The notes beneath the pieces are model-generated. The model was given only the letters and a program-made list of their open reading frames with translations, was not told the origin of the DNA and searched no databases. A program made the translations under genes and the position numbers. From the NCBI RefSeq assembly GCF_933775445.1, contig NC_065878.1, forward strand, positions 7,630,395-7,694,394: 64,000 bases of DNA. The letters are read 5' to 3'. The DNA is from Argentina anserina (lineage: Eukaryota; Streptophyta; Magnoliopsida; Rosales; Rosaceae). This document shows, piece after piece, positions 23,736 to 36,059 of this stretch. The first letter of the stretch is position 1. Each line of letters begins with the position of its first letter.

Positions 23736-25999
23736 TGTCAGAGTCCCGAAATTCCGAGTGATAAACTTCGAAATCGAAGCCATGAAAAACTCTAAAAAAA
23801 TCTCAATTATATTGAAATCATCTTATAGTCACAGTGTATCGAAACTGTTCATAGTACGCCTCAGTCGATTTGATTATTAAAAAATCAATTTATAATTCAA
23901 GTATTATAACAAATGGAAATGTAAAATCCTCTCAATCCTCACCTCTAATAGAAGAAATAAACTTCAACAATCTTCAGAGAAAGCCCTACAATTTTGATAA
24001 TCCACACCTGTAGAACTATCCCCTACACCATCGAATACGTGCACCGGGATTGTAAACACAAACCCGATAAGCTTTGTAACTCGTATAAGTAAACCAACAG
24101 TATAACACACATCGTATACAAAAGAAAATACTGATGACATTTAAATATAAATGTACTCATAAGACACTAGACGACCCATCTGGAAGTCCAATAATATTTG
24201 AAAATATGTGTACTCATGAGACATTGGGCAACCCATCTGTTTACCCAAAATTACATTTAAAAATATGGGTACTCATGAGACCCAGGTACTCATTCATTAC
24301 CCCTCATGCAATACGTCGTTAGATACTGGGCAACCCATATGTTACCTAATATGCCAAAAATTTTGGGTACTCATGAGACCCAGGCAACCCATAGGTTACC
24401 CCTCATGCAGTACACCGGCAGACAGACTAGAGCTCTAACTGATCGTAACTAACACCCGGCCAAGGTTTGATTCCGATTACTGCCAACATGTCCGAAGATA
24501 GAAAAACACGTTTTAACAAGACTCCATGTTAAAACCACGTACAATATAACAATCAACGCATGTTTATTATACAATAACCAAGCAACTCTTGCTCAACAAT
24601 ATAAATTTAGATGCCACAATACAAACTCATTTGGAATGAAAAACATAACATATATATAATGTAGCAACCCATATATATGTATCGTATTTACCATTTTTTA
24701 CACATACACACCCCACTATATTATATACATGTCATAGTTCAATCTTTTTAAGAAATCGTAAACATGAGTCACCGCCAAGGGTAAACTCGTCATAGTGAGA
24801 CTTACTCATCTTATTGCATGAGTGCAATTTCCACGACACCGAGAGCGATTCTCTCACTCGTTTCGTCGATCACCTATTAGCATGATAAAGCGTTTAGAGA
24901 GATACATAAAATTCACCGACGCCGACTCATTACCGTTAAAAAACACTGTTCACATTTAAAAAATATTCATAGAACAATGTTCACGAAAATCACAATTCGT
25001 GAAATTACTGTTCACGAGCCGCCGCAGACGACGGTGCGTGACCTCACACGCAGCCCTCAAAACTCCCACAATTCACTTCCTACGCCATCCCCGGTCGTTA
25101 ACCGGTCCCCTGCCACCATCTACTAGTCCCACGCGCTGCCACAGACGGCGGCACGCGATCCACCACCACCTCCGACCAAAATTCCTCAAATCAACAAACT
25201 CTCAACATGAAAACCATAGATCACAAGGAGAAAGACACAACCATACCTTCAGTTCATCCCAAGACGGCCAGAAACATCCGGAATCGCCGCCACAAGATCT
25301 TGGATCGGGGGAAGGAGGTCGGAGCTGAAGCAGCTCGATTCGAGCCTGACTGCCGGTGGAATCGTACCTAGGGGGAAGGAGGAAGACTCACCGTCGTGGC
25401 CCAGAGCTCCTCCGTCACCAGCAACGCCGCGTTCGTCGATGCAGTGACTGTCCTTGCTAAGTGGCACCGCGTCACGGCGCGGGGAGGTTCGCCGGTGCCA
25501 TAGATCGTCGTGGCTTACCCATGCGGTCCCAACGACACCGGTAGTGTCATGCACGGTGGCCGGAAGAGGGAGATCGTCGGAGAGAGGGAGCGGCGACGAG
25601 AGAATCGAGTGAGAGGACAGAGAAACCGGATAGAGTATTTTTATTTTATTTTTGGAAAGTTTCCAACAAGTCCTTTTATAGCCTTCCAAAATCGGAAACC
25701 AACTTCTGTCGCTAATAACATCCACATGCAATGTTCGATTAAGGTGCGTGACATGTCCACGAACTCATATCGACGAGTTTTACAACTTCTGTGAATAAAG
25801 GTTGTTGAGATGAGCGACTGAATAAAGTCGACTCTCGAGTATCAGAAAACGTAACGTTTTTCAATTTAAATTTCCGAAGTCGGTTTTGTTTCGTTTGACA
25901 TCGACGAGAAAACGAAAAAATGTTATTTTTAATAAATTTCCAAGTTTAGTAATCTACAATAATGTTTACGACTTAAACCCGAAAATTCGGGATATTACA
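23736..25999 (-). repeat. 3-prime LTR of the minus-strand Gypsy element (2264 bp)
   Basis: On the minus strand it starts TGTAATATCCCGAATTTTCG and ends CTCTGACA. It contains a TATA box (CTATAAAAGG near 25673), a GC-rich leader, and a tandem ATGGGTACTCATGAGAC-type block at 24140-24420. Open frames within it on both strands are leader or U5 sequence, not genes. Confidence 0.85.
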
Positions 26000-26017
26000 T
26001 TCTACCCCCCCCCCCCT

Positions 26018-28107
26018 TAAAGGAATTTCGTCCCGAAATTTAAGTACTCTACTAAAATAATAACTACGGATATCTTGTCCTCATATCTGACACTAGCTCC
26101 CAAGAGGCATTTCCCTCATCATGGTGGCATTCTCTCTGACCTCTATGGAGCGGTAATCAATCACATGTGACTTATCTGGTATATACTTCCTCAACATGAA
26201 AATGTGGAAGACGTTGTGAACACCAGACATGCTCGTAGGTAAAGCTAGTCAATAGGCCAAATCTCCTACCTTCTCAAGAATCTCAAAGGGCCTAACATAC
26301 CTTGGTGCTAACTTTCATTTCTTGCCAAATCTCACGACGCTGTACATAGGAGAGACTTTTAAGAATACGTGGTCGCCAATCTCGAACTCGACATGTCTCC
26401 TCTTTAAGTCTACATAACTGTTTTGTCTACTTTGTATTGTTCGGATCCTACCTCGAATAATCGAGATCTTCTCTGAGGTTTTCTGAACCACCTTAGGACC
26501 AATTAGTGCTTCATCACCAACTTCGGCCCAATAAATAAGTGATCTACATGGTATACCGTAAAGATCCTCATAAGGCGCCATGCTCATGCTAGCATGGTAA
26601 CTATTATTGTAGGCAAACTCAATCAACCTCAGATGATCTTCCCAACTTCCTTTAAAATCAAGAATACAAGCTCTCAACATATCCTCCATCACCCGATTCA
26701 CCTTTTTTGTATGTCCATCAGTTTGAGGATGAAATGCAGTACTCATATCCAAGGTAGTACCCAAAGCCTTCTATAAACCACCCCAAAACATTGAAGTGAA
26801 ACGTGCATCTCAGTCAGAAACAATAGAAACATGAGCTCCATGAAGTCTCACTATGTCATCCACATATTGCTTCCCTAGCACGTCCACTGAGTACTTCATT
26901 AATACTGGAAGAAAGTGTGCCGACTTCGTCAATTGATCGACAATTACTCATATTGCATCGTGACCCTTCCTGGACTTAGGCAGTCCCGTCACAAAGTCCA
27001 TAGAAATTTGCTCCTACTTCCAAAGAGGAATATGCAATGGTTTCAACATGCCAGTGGGTCGTTGAAGTTATGTCTTCACTTTTTGACAAGGCACCTTGAT
27101 ACGAACTCTGCCAGGTTTTTCTTCATCCCATTCCACCATAATTGGCTACTGCGGTCTTCATACATCTTGGTGCTCCCTGGATGCACCGTATAACGAGATC
27201 GGTGTGCTGCACGAAGGACGTCCTCCTGAGATCTGCACAATCTGGAACACACAATCTTGTTGCAAACCTCAAATCCCCATCGGATCCAACTCTCCATTTG
27301 GATGGACATTCATCTAGCGAATATACCATGAGATCTGTCAACTTAGCTCGTGATAATCTATCTTGTGCCTGACCCTAAATGTAGGCTGCACTGAGACACT
27401 ACCAAGAAGGACCGTTGGTTCTCTTCCTGATTGTACCAGATCAAACTTAGATGCAGTTTCGAGCATAAGCCATTCTTGAACCATAAGAAAAGCTATCATA
27501 CCCCTTGGTTTCTTGCTCAAGGCATCAGCCACCACGTTTACTTTTCAAGGGTGATACTCTAAGGTGAAGTCATAATCCTTAAGAAGTTCCATCCATATCC
27601 TCTGCCTCATATTCAATTCCTTCTGTGAGAGAAGATACTTCAAACTCTTATGATCAGAAAAGAGTTGAAATTTTCACCATACAAGTAATGCCTCCAAATC
27701 TTTAAGGCAAACACAACTGCAGTGAGCTCTAGATCGTGAGTGGGGTAGTTCTTTTCATGAACCTTTAACTTTCTAGAGCCATAAGCAACCACAACTCCAT
27801 GCTGCATCAACACACACCCTAAGCCTTGATGCGAAGCATCGCTATAAATGATGTAACCACCCCCACTAGTGGGAATTGTCAACACTGGTGCCATAGTCAC
27901 TCTAGTCTTTAGTTTGTTGAAGACCTCCTCACATGTTTCTGTCCACACAAACTGAACATCCTTCTTAGTCAACTTGGTCAAAGGCGATTCAATACTAGAA
28001 AACCCTTCAATGAATCTCCGGTAGTAACCTGTCAAACTAAGAAAACTATGAATCTCTGTAGGGTTCAATACTAGAAAACCCTTCAATGAATCTCCGGTAG
28101 TAACCTG
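26018..28107 (-). pseudogene. Gypsy pol remnant (RT C-terminus, RNase H, integrase)
   Basis: On the minus strand the frame from 28086 carries the end of reverse transcriptase (L-T-G-Y-Y-R-R-F-I) and RNase H ([10 protein letters not shown]). Around 27535 A-D-A-L-S-K is visible. The integrase zinc region and core follow in broken frames. The integrase C-terminus (26764-26315) has F-H-P-Q-T-D-G and R-F-G-K-K. Several frameshifts and stops separate the parts. The order and motifs fit a chromovirus of the Tekay/Del kind. A 44-bp segment near the RT end is repeated (27988-28031 and 28064-28107). Confidence 0.85.
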
Positions 28108-28346
28108 CCCAAACCGGCGCGCGTGACCTCACACGCAGCCCTCAAAACCCCCACATTTCACTTGCTACGCCATCCCCGGTCGTTAACTGGTCCCCTGCCA
28201 CCATCTGCTACTCCCACACGCCGCCACAAACGACGGCACGTGCTTCACCACCACCTCCGACCCAAACTCCTCAAATCAACAAACTCTCAACATGAAAAAC
28301 ATAGATCACAAGCAAAGAGACACAACCATACCTTCAGTTCATCCCA

Positions 28347-28692
28347 TGTAATGACCCGATTTTTCGGAGTCAAATAAATTGAATTTTTTAGAAATTATTA
28401 GAGTTTGTAAAATTTATTTCGCGATGTTGTTAGTCGAAAACGGAACCGTTTTCGGAGATTTTAATTAGGAAAACGTTACGTTTCCGCAACGCGAGAATCG
28501 ACTTTTATTGCGTTGCTCGTTTGCAAAAACTTCCTTCACGAAAGTTGTAGATCTCGTTGATACGAGTTCGTAGACACGTCACGCGTTCTAATCGAACGTC
28601 ATACATGAAAGTTATTAAAGACGAAAGTTAGCTTCCAATTTTGGAAAAGGGTATAAAAAGGAAAAATTTGGCATTAGGGTTTCGTAAACCCT

Positions 28693-28729
<37 letters not shown>

Positions 28730-30924
28730 CTCGCAGCCTCCCCGACTCTCAGGCTGCCGTGGCTTTCACTGCCTGTCCCAGGAGCTTCGCATGGCCCACC
28801 GTAGCAACCTCTAGCTCGCCGCAATTGCCTCGCTACCGTGAACCCGCGCGACGTCCCCTAGCTTCTGTGTCTTCCTCCGCCGTCCCAGTGTAGTTGCCGG
28901 CGAGACCAGGGCACGGAGACCAGCTCACCATCACCGTCCTTAATCCCGGAGACATCTACAACGCGTTTGGACCTCGATTCGCCTCTTGGCCCTCGCCCCT
29001 CGCCGCTGCTCGATTTCGCACCTCTGACGACCTTCCTGGTGGTACTGGAGCCCTATCGAGGTAAGGGTGTGTTTGGTTGATTGTTTAATGTGTTTGTTGT
29101 GGATTTTGTGATGAATTGGTGGAAGATTGGAGGAGTAGAAGAGGAGGGAGGTACCGCCGCCTTGGGCGGCGCGTGTGGGAGAGTGGGAGGGTAGGAGGCC
29201 ATGGAGGAGAAGAGGAGAGAAAATGGAGGGGTTTGGGGGGGGTGGTGGTGAGCGACGTGCCGAATGTAGGAAACGCGCTTGGGCCCCCGCGCTGCCACTG
29301 TGGGCGGCGCGTGAGCGCCACGCGCTGTTGCCGGAGGTGGCCCGTGAAGCCCACGCGCCGCCACGTGTGGCGGCGCGTGAACAGTGATTGGAAAAACAAT
29401 AACTTTTTGTAAATTATTTTATGTACGGTGAATGTAAAATTATTTTACGTACAGTAAATGTAAAAGTGAATTACGTACAATAAATGTAATTTATGTACAG
29501 TAATTGTAAAAGTAATTTCTGAAAGGTAAATCAGTAATTATTATTTACTGAGACAGTATTTACGATTGAATTGTACGTGGAGGTACAGGAATACATAAAC
29601 AATATGTACTCGTACATAAATACGTAAATAGTATGTACTAGTACAGGAATACGTAATTTATATGTATTTGTACAGTAATATGTGAATAGTAATTACATGA
29701 ATAGTAATTTCGTAAAAACCAGAAATTGTTGAACGGTAAAACATTATTACTGTTTCGGCATTTAATGTTTTATGTAACGCTTCTAAATTCACTTCTTATC
29801 TATTCTAAGTGATCGACACATCAAGTAAAGGATTCACTCTCGGAATCGTGAAAATTATGCTCAGGATTATAAGGTGAGTAAAATCTCACATTGATGAATC
29901 TACCCTTGCGGAGATTCATGATTACGCTTAATTAAAAAGAATGAACTATGATGTATATGATATAGTGGATTGTGTATGTGTATAATTGGTAAAATAGGTA
30001 CATATGGTTTGCTATATTATATTTTGTCATAATTTCCGTTTGCGAATGAGTTCATTTTAGTGTTGATGTTTATTTATTTGAGCATGTCGATTTGATTTGT
30101 ACAATATCATGTGATGATTGTTTGTACGTGGTTTTAACGTGAGTGATGTTAAAACGTTTTTGTGGTATGTGGACCTGTCTTCGGACGTGTTGGCATGTCG
30201 GAACCTAGCCTTGGCCGGGCGACAGTTACGATTCAGTTAGAGCTCTAGTCTGTCTGCCGGGGTACTAACATGAGGGGTAACAGAGGTGTCCCAGCGCTCA
30301 TGAGTACCTATATTATGGATATTGGGTGGCGAGAGGTTGCCCAATTTCGGGTGGCGTACTAGGGGTAACAGAGGTGTATCAGCGCTCATGAGTACCCGTA
30401 TTATAAATGCATTTGGGTAAACAGAGGGGTTGCCCGATTTCTCATGAGTATATATATTTTCAGTTAATATTGGACAACCAGATGGGTCGTCCAATGACTC
30501 ATGAGTGCATTTATGATTGATACTTTGTGGATTTTTGTATATATTTTTATGCGAGTTATATTGTTGTTTTACTCATACGAGCTGAAAAGCTTACCGGGTT
30601 TGTGTTTACAATCCCGGTGCACCTATTCGATGGTGTAAGGGATAATTCCGCAAGTGTGGATTAGCGGAAATCGACGGACAACTCTGAAGACTTGAAGTTA
30701 TTTTATTCTATCTTGTGGTGAGGATTTGAGAGGCTTTTTACATTTCCATTTGATATTATGTTGAATTATAAATTTGGTTTCTAATAATCAATTTGGCTGA
30801 GTTGTACTATGAGCTCAATAATGATCCGCTATGACATTAAAATGATTTCGATTTACTGAGTTTTTTAGAGTTTTTCATGACATCGAAATTTGAGTTTCAT
30901 ACTCGAAATTTTGGGGTTGTGACA
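28347..30924 (+). mobile_element. Nested solo Gypsy LTR (2578 bp, TSD TCCCA)
   Basis: Starts TGTAATGACCCG, ends GGTTGTGACA, and is flanked by TCCCA at 28342-28346 and 30925-30929. It lies in plus orientation inside a minus-oriented LTR of the same family: its two flanks are continuous with each other when compared with 25240-25320. It has a TATA-like GTATAAAAAGG near 28650, a (CT)n tract at 28692-28722, and the tandem GGTAACAGAGGTGT / TCATGAGTACC block near 30270-30500. Confidence 0.9.
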
Positions 30925-32099
30925 TCCCAAGCCAACCAAAAACCGCCGGAATCGCCGCCGTGGAATCGTGCCTAGGGGGAAGGAGGAAGACTCGCCGTCG
31001 TGGCCCCGAGCTCCTACGTCGCTGACGACGCCGCGTTCGTCGATGTAGGGACTGTCCTTGCTCGGTGGCGCCGCGTCACGGCGCGGGGAGGTTTGCCGGT
31101 GCCACAGATCGTCGTAGCTCGGCCGTGCGGTCCCAAAAACACCGGCGGTGTCGTTCACGGTGGCCGGAAGAGGGAGATCGTCAGAGAGAGGGAGTGGCGA
31201 TGAGAGAGAATCGGGCGAGAGGAGAGAGAAACCGGAGAGAGTTTTTGAATTTTTTTTTTTGGAAAGTTTCCAAAAAAAAGTCCTTTATAGCCTTCCAAAA
31301 TCGGAAACCAACTTCCGTCGATAATAACTTCCACATACGACGTCCGATTAAGGTGTGATATGTGTCCCCGAACTCGTATCGACAATCTCTATAACTTCCG
31401 TGAATGAAGTTTTTGGAGACGATCAACGGAATAAAAGTCGACTCTTGAGTCTCTGAAAACGTAACGTTTCATTAATTTAAAGAAGTCGGTTTTGTTTCGT
31501 TTGACATCGACTAGAAAATGAAATATGCGATTTTTAATCAATTTTCAAGTTTAATAATCCACAAGAATGTTTACGACTTAAACCAAAAAATTCGGGGTAT
31601 TACAATATGGGATCAATTTTATTGAAAATAAATTTGAAGCTCACAAAACTAATCTAATCAAATTAGGTTTCTTTTACCCCCTCAAAACTTCTTTCCTGTG
31701 TAGCCGAGCAAGGACTTAGGACGATTTATTTATTTACAATTGAATTTGGATAGTTGGAATAAGTGAAGTGCTAGACGAACCCGTCAAAAATTAAAAGATG
31801 ATCTCGCCATAGGAAGACAAAACGTCGGCAAGACGTTTTTTTTTTCTTTCAGATTGGAGAGAATTTTCCTTGTTTAGTTCGACTTTAGTTGGACAAAGTT
31901 TACCCTATTGAATCATATTAAGTTTTTGTTTTTGTTCTTTGTAGTTGCTTGATTATGATGCATTTGTTTTCATGAGATTGAATGTTTAATAGTGAAAATC
32001 AAATTATGCTTAGGGTTTAGAATTTATACTATGATTATGTGGTCTCTCTCACCTTTTTTTTTTCATTCTTCTACTTAGTTTTGACTTGACTGACAAAAA

Positions 32100-33335
32100 T
32101 TTCTAGATCCGCCACTGCTCTGGTTATTTGTTATTTTCAACCAAGAGACCCTCAGATACTATATATACAAGAGAAAGTGGCGAACTTGTTCACTCCAACA
32201 GAGCGGAGTTGGAATGTACCATTAGTGAATCAACTTTTTTCACCATAGGTTGCTTCAAAAATTCTCTCAGTGCCTTTCAGTCTCGTGCCACATCTGATAA
32301 TTATTTCTGGCATCCAGAGAAGAAAGGACATTTTCACGGTTAAGTCAGCTTATTGGATTGCTAGAGCTAGTGTTCTTCATATTACTCTTGCTTCCTCTTC
32401 CAGTGGTGTCCCTTTTAAGGAATTGTGGAAACTTATTTGGAGTACTCAGGTTCCGGGGAAGGTTCATATATGTTCTTGGAGTGCGTGTCAAGAGTTATTG
32501 GATCGACTGGTTTCTAAAGGCTATACAGGTACTCTGAACTATCTTCCCTGTGATCATAGTGTGAAAAGTACTGTGCATATGTTTTGCAAATGCCCTGTTG
32601 CTTGTGAATTTCTGGGCAAGCTACCTTTTAATCTTATGCGTTCTATACTTCCTAAAATGCTTTTCAAAGTATGGATGTTGGAGCATGCAATTCAGTCAAC
32701 ATCTGAGGTTTTTTTCTGGCCTTCTTATGGCCATACGGTCTCTTTGGAAGAATCGTTATGCTACTTTGTGGGAGAATAAACCTCAACCTGCATCTAATTT
32801 GTTTCCGGAGGCAATGACTTGGTTGGAAGAATTCAAAAAAGCAAGATAGGTTAGTGTTGAACATCACCCGAATGTTAAGGCTAAATGGTCACCAGCTATA
32901 CATACTCAGGCTCAAACTCGACGACGAACTCTTACTCATGGAGGTGCTGGAGGAGTTATGCGTGACGCTAATAGTACTTTTCAGGTTGTGCCGAGCTATT
33001 AGCTATCAACGGTTTTCTTGTGAGGAATATGGGGAGTGCCAAACTGATAATGGAGATTGATTGCAGAGAGGCTGTGATAGATATTCATGAATCTGACAGG
33101 GAAGTCCTTAGTAATCTTACAGCTGAAATAGTTGATCTAAAGAATAGTCTATCCACAGTATTGTGTTTGCTCCTAGAACTTGTAATAATGTGGCTCCTCG
33201 ATTGGCTCATATAGGCTTTGAATGTGAGCATGTACCATTCCTGAGTTTCATGCCAGAATGTATGTCCTACAAACTGATTGTAATCCTTAACCTTCGGGTT
33301 TCATAATTGAAGTACTTTCAAAAAAAAAAAAAAAA
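32100..33335 (+). mobile_element. LINE 3-prime remnant with poly(A) tail
   Basis: A zinc-binding zf-RVT domain is readable at about 32320-32640 (F-T-V-K-S-A-Y-W, then W-S-T-Q-V-P-G-K-V-H). It is followed by an RNase H-like RVT_3 domain in broken frames from about 32870 (G-G-A-G-G-V-M-R-D-A-N, then E-I-D-C-R-E-A-V near 33050). The element ends in 16 A residues at 33320-33335. Reverse transcriptase and endonuclease are absent. The 18 bp at and after the tail match 19787-19804 exactly. Confidence 0.7.
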
Positions 33336-33351
33336 GCTCTCTTCAAGGAAA

Positions 33352-35288
33352 TATATGATGCGTTAGTGAAATTAGACAGCTTCTGGTGAGGAGGCAAGGA
33401 AACAACTAAGATGAGATAAAAAGAAAATTTATACAAATAACTTAATGAAACATAAATCCTGTTTTTATTTTAAAAAAAAAACTCAAATCCTGTTTATATT
33501 AATATAGCTAAAGCAACACAACGTTAAGAGACCTAGTCTAGAAAATTTGTAAATAAGATCAAGGATGATATGAAATTATGAAGGACATTGCAGTAACCTG
33601 AAGTCACATAGTAGGAAGTGAAAGCAGATCTGAGCAGACTATTCAATTTTGTAACAATATACTAATCCAGTCTTCATAAGTCGTCCCAGTATCCGCATTA
33701 GTAATCACTAAATCACCAATCAGAACACCGAACTGTCCATTCTTATCAAAAAGTATCAAGACTCCAGTTCAGTAGCTTCATAATTACTTTGTACTCCAAC
33801 AAGCTTATACAAGAAATGGGGACTTTTGGCATGGCAGTCACTTGACTTCTGGTCTAATAATTAAGTACTCCTATCTACTACATGTCAATTTCTACACAAG
33901 CCAAAATTACTAGAATTATTGAAACCCAGAGAACAGGAAAATGAGACGTTAAGAGGGAAAATAGATTCAGAACAATGATGGAGATGGAAGAATGTATGTT
34001 CGGTATATAGTCTGGATTATGAACACCCCACACTAGCGCACAGAGTACAAAAGACGCAACACCTGTGAATTTAAGTACATGTCTCAAATTATTTACCACA
34101 TATCTATACTGTGTTAGCAGCCAACTAATCAAACCTCTTTGCCCATTTCAGCAGTCATGTCCTTTAACTTCTTAATAGATGTTCACACTTTCACTTGATC
34201 TCACCTTGGTCTGCTATGGTTTGGAGCAATTCACTGCTATGGTTTAGAGCAATTCTTTAACTTTGGAATCTAACTCCTGAACAAGAGGAAACTCTTTTCT
34301 ATTGTTTCATTGTAGTACGTGATCTTAGCATTCCACTGCAAAACAAACATATGGTGATGTTGATGCACAGTTAGATACTGAAATTTTCAGTTAACTAAAG
34401 ATACCCTTTGTGTACCAATTATACCAGGGAAACCTGACCCTCCCACAATATGTGCTGCTTCTCAAGGTCAGTTGTTCACAACTTTAGCTACAAGATCTAT
34501 TCTTGTCTCTCTGGTATCGGAAATAAACACATAAAATGTAAGAAGATAGCTTGGTTCTCATAGGTGTTTGTTTAGGGTTATTCGCAGCATGAGGAATAAG
34601 AAGACATCAACAGAGCAAAAGTTTAGGATTGCTAATTTACCCACGGGCGAGGATTGAAGAGACAAGAACATGGATACACTCTAATAATTAACAATATAAT
34701 AGAAAGAATAGGAAAAGATTCAAAAAGATTCAAAAGTCGTCTGTAAAGTCGACTAATTCCTCACTGTATTAGATGAAATGACAATCAGATCACGCACAAG
34801 GCAAACTCAATACAAGCTCAATCCTTTCTCTGACAATCAATTTGGAACTTTAACTTAGGAGGTATCTGCAGCGGCTCTAAACATCTTATGTACTTCCGCG
34901 ACTACGCGTAGATAAAGAAATACAAAACAAAGGAACTTTTTATCAGCCTTCTTTCACAGTATGAAGTAAAAATTATGAACAAGTGAGGACCTTAAAAGTA
35001 GAAATATCTATAGCCGAGTTTGACAATTAACTCTAACAACATAGATAAATGAACCCTGTAGTTCATGCAATTGAAACTTGCCCATACATTCCTCAATTCC
35101 AACAGCACATTTCCCTGACTTAAGGTATGAATTGAGGTTGAAAGATTGGTTAAGGCAGACGGGGTTACAAAAGGGGGCATTCAGTAGCCTGTAGAGACGA
35201 ACTGATAAAACAGCTTATGGATAGAAAGAACAAGAGTTTCAAATTTAACATGTCAAGGATTTCTCATTCCCTGTCATAAGTTCATAAC
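33352..35288. other. Intergenic stretch left of the LEA_2 gene
   Basis: Sequence resembles unique host DNA rather than a repeat, but I could not assemble exons. A short tandem duplication (CTGCTATGGTTTGGAGCAATTC-like, two copies) lies at 34210-34255. The right part probably includes the 3-prime UTR of the neighbouring minus-strand gene. Confidence 0.4.
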
Positions 35289-35918
35289 TCAGCAATAATC
35301 GTGGCATATAGCCGACTGACCTGTGAAAACTCCGGTGTCATTATTTGGGGAAAAACCAAATTGAACAGGATCACAGGTGGTGCAGGAATATAAGTGGGAG
35401 TCTTTCAAATCCCAGATTCCCCAAAACTTAGTCCTATACGTGAAGAAGACAGCCACCTTTAGCTCAAATGAGACCAAACCCTGGGTGGTCTTCTCTTGAA
35501 AGATTTCAATGGCGTCAAAATCGCTGATATAGTGGTCCACTAAACCCAATTTAAAACTGACATGGCTGTGACCCGACGAGTTCACAAACACGGAAGGCAG
35601 CCGGTTGGTGGCGTAGTAGGGTGTGTAATACTTGAACAACGAGACGTCGATGGTGTCAACTGTGACGGTGACCTTCTGGTTGGGGTTTGTGGCAACAAGG
35701 GTGAAATTCCATGTGCCGGTTAACCTAGAGTCGTCAAGCTTGAATCCGGAGACGGTCGCCGACTCGATCTGGAATTCCACGTATTGAGGATTACCGAACA
35801 GCACAAATCTCCAGAACAAGGTATAGAGTAAAAAGAGTGACATCAAACCGGAGGCGAGTAACAATAGAACGGCATCTTTGTTGGCCTCTTCGTCTGTTCG
35901 GGGGTGATGAAGGTGCAT
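35289..35918 (-). CDS. NDR1/HIN1-like protein (LEA_2 family)
   Basis: A single-exon frame of 209 residues. The short cytosolic N-terminus is followed by a strong membrane segment at about residues 17-43. The extracytosolic part has the LEA_2/NHL layout: an early N-P-Q-Y-V-E-F beta-strand region, a T-x-N-P-N-Q-K-V motif near residue 80, a Y-Y motif, and a Cys-containing C-terminus (C-T-T-C). Family members sit at the plasma membrane and several take part in defence or stress responses; this copy's role is inference. The ATG at 35918 is the only good start, and a TTATAAA box lies about 90 bp upstream (near 36005) with CT-rich leader sequence between. No intron, as is usual for this family. The length is typical. 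Confidence 0.88.
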   Translation of the reverse strand: MHLHHPRTDEEANKDAVLLLLASGLMSLFLLYTLFWRFVLFGNPQYVEFQIESATVSGFKLDDSRLTGTWNFTLVATNPNQKVTVTVDTIDVSLFKYYTPYYATNRLPSVFVNSSGHSHVSFKLGLVDHYISDFDAIEIFQEKTTQGLVSFELKVAVFFTYRTKFWGIWDLKDSHLYSCTTCDPVQFGFSPNNDTGVFTGQSAICHDYC

Positions 35919-35998
35919 CTCTCTCTGCGATCGTCTCTAAATCACTCAACTTTTTCTGTTTGCTTCTTTTTCAGAGAGAGAGACTGGGAGTACTTCGA

Positions 35999-36012
35999 AG
36001 GAGTTTATAAGA
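35999..36012 (-). promoter_or_regulatory. Probable TATA box of the LEA_2 gene
   Basis: On the minus strand TTATAAACTCC lies about 90 bp before the start codon, with a TCTCTCTCTG-rich leader in between, a layout common in plant promoters. Confidence 0.45.
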
Positions 36013-36059
36013 ACTCGATCTTGGAGTTGGTGTAGTACTTGTGTTCTAGATAGAGCTGG

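Larger units (their letters stand above)
23736..31604 (-). mobile_element. Internally deleted Ty3/Gypsy element with nested solo LTR (TSD ATATG)
   Basis: The outer ends are fixed by ATATG at 23731-23735 and 31605-31609. On the minus strand the order is: start of the 5-prime LTR (31604 down to 30930, continuing 28346 down to about 28108), a deletion junction, the C-terminal half of pol (28107 to 26018), a polypurine tract (G run, 26001-26016), and a complete 3-prime LTR (25999 to 23736, 2264 bp). The deletion removed the end of the 5-prime LTR, primer-binding site, gag, protease and most of reverse transcriptase. A solo LTR of the same family later inserted at 28347-30924. Confidence 0.88.

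Noticed and set aside
24999..25731. Frames of 94-160 codons on both strands
   Set aside because: All fall inside the 2264-bp Gypsy LTR, and the same text recurs at 28123-28377 and 30865-31385.
29053..29412. Four overlapping frames of about 100 codons on both strands
   Set aside because: GC-rich leader part of the nested solo LTR. Overlap in opposite frames shows composition, not coding.
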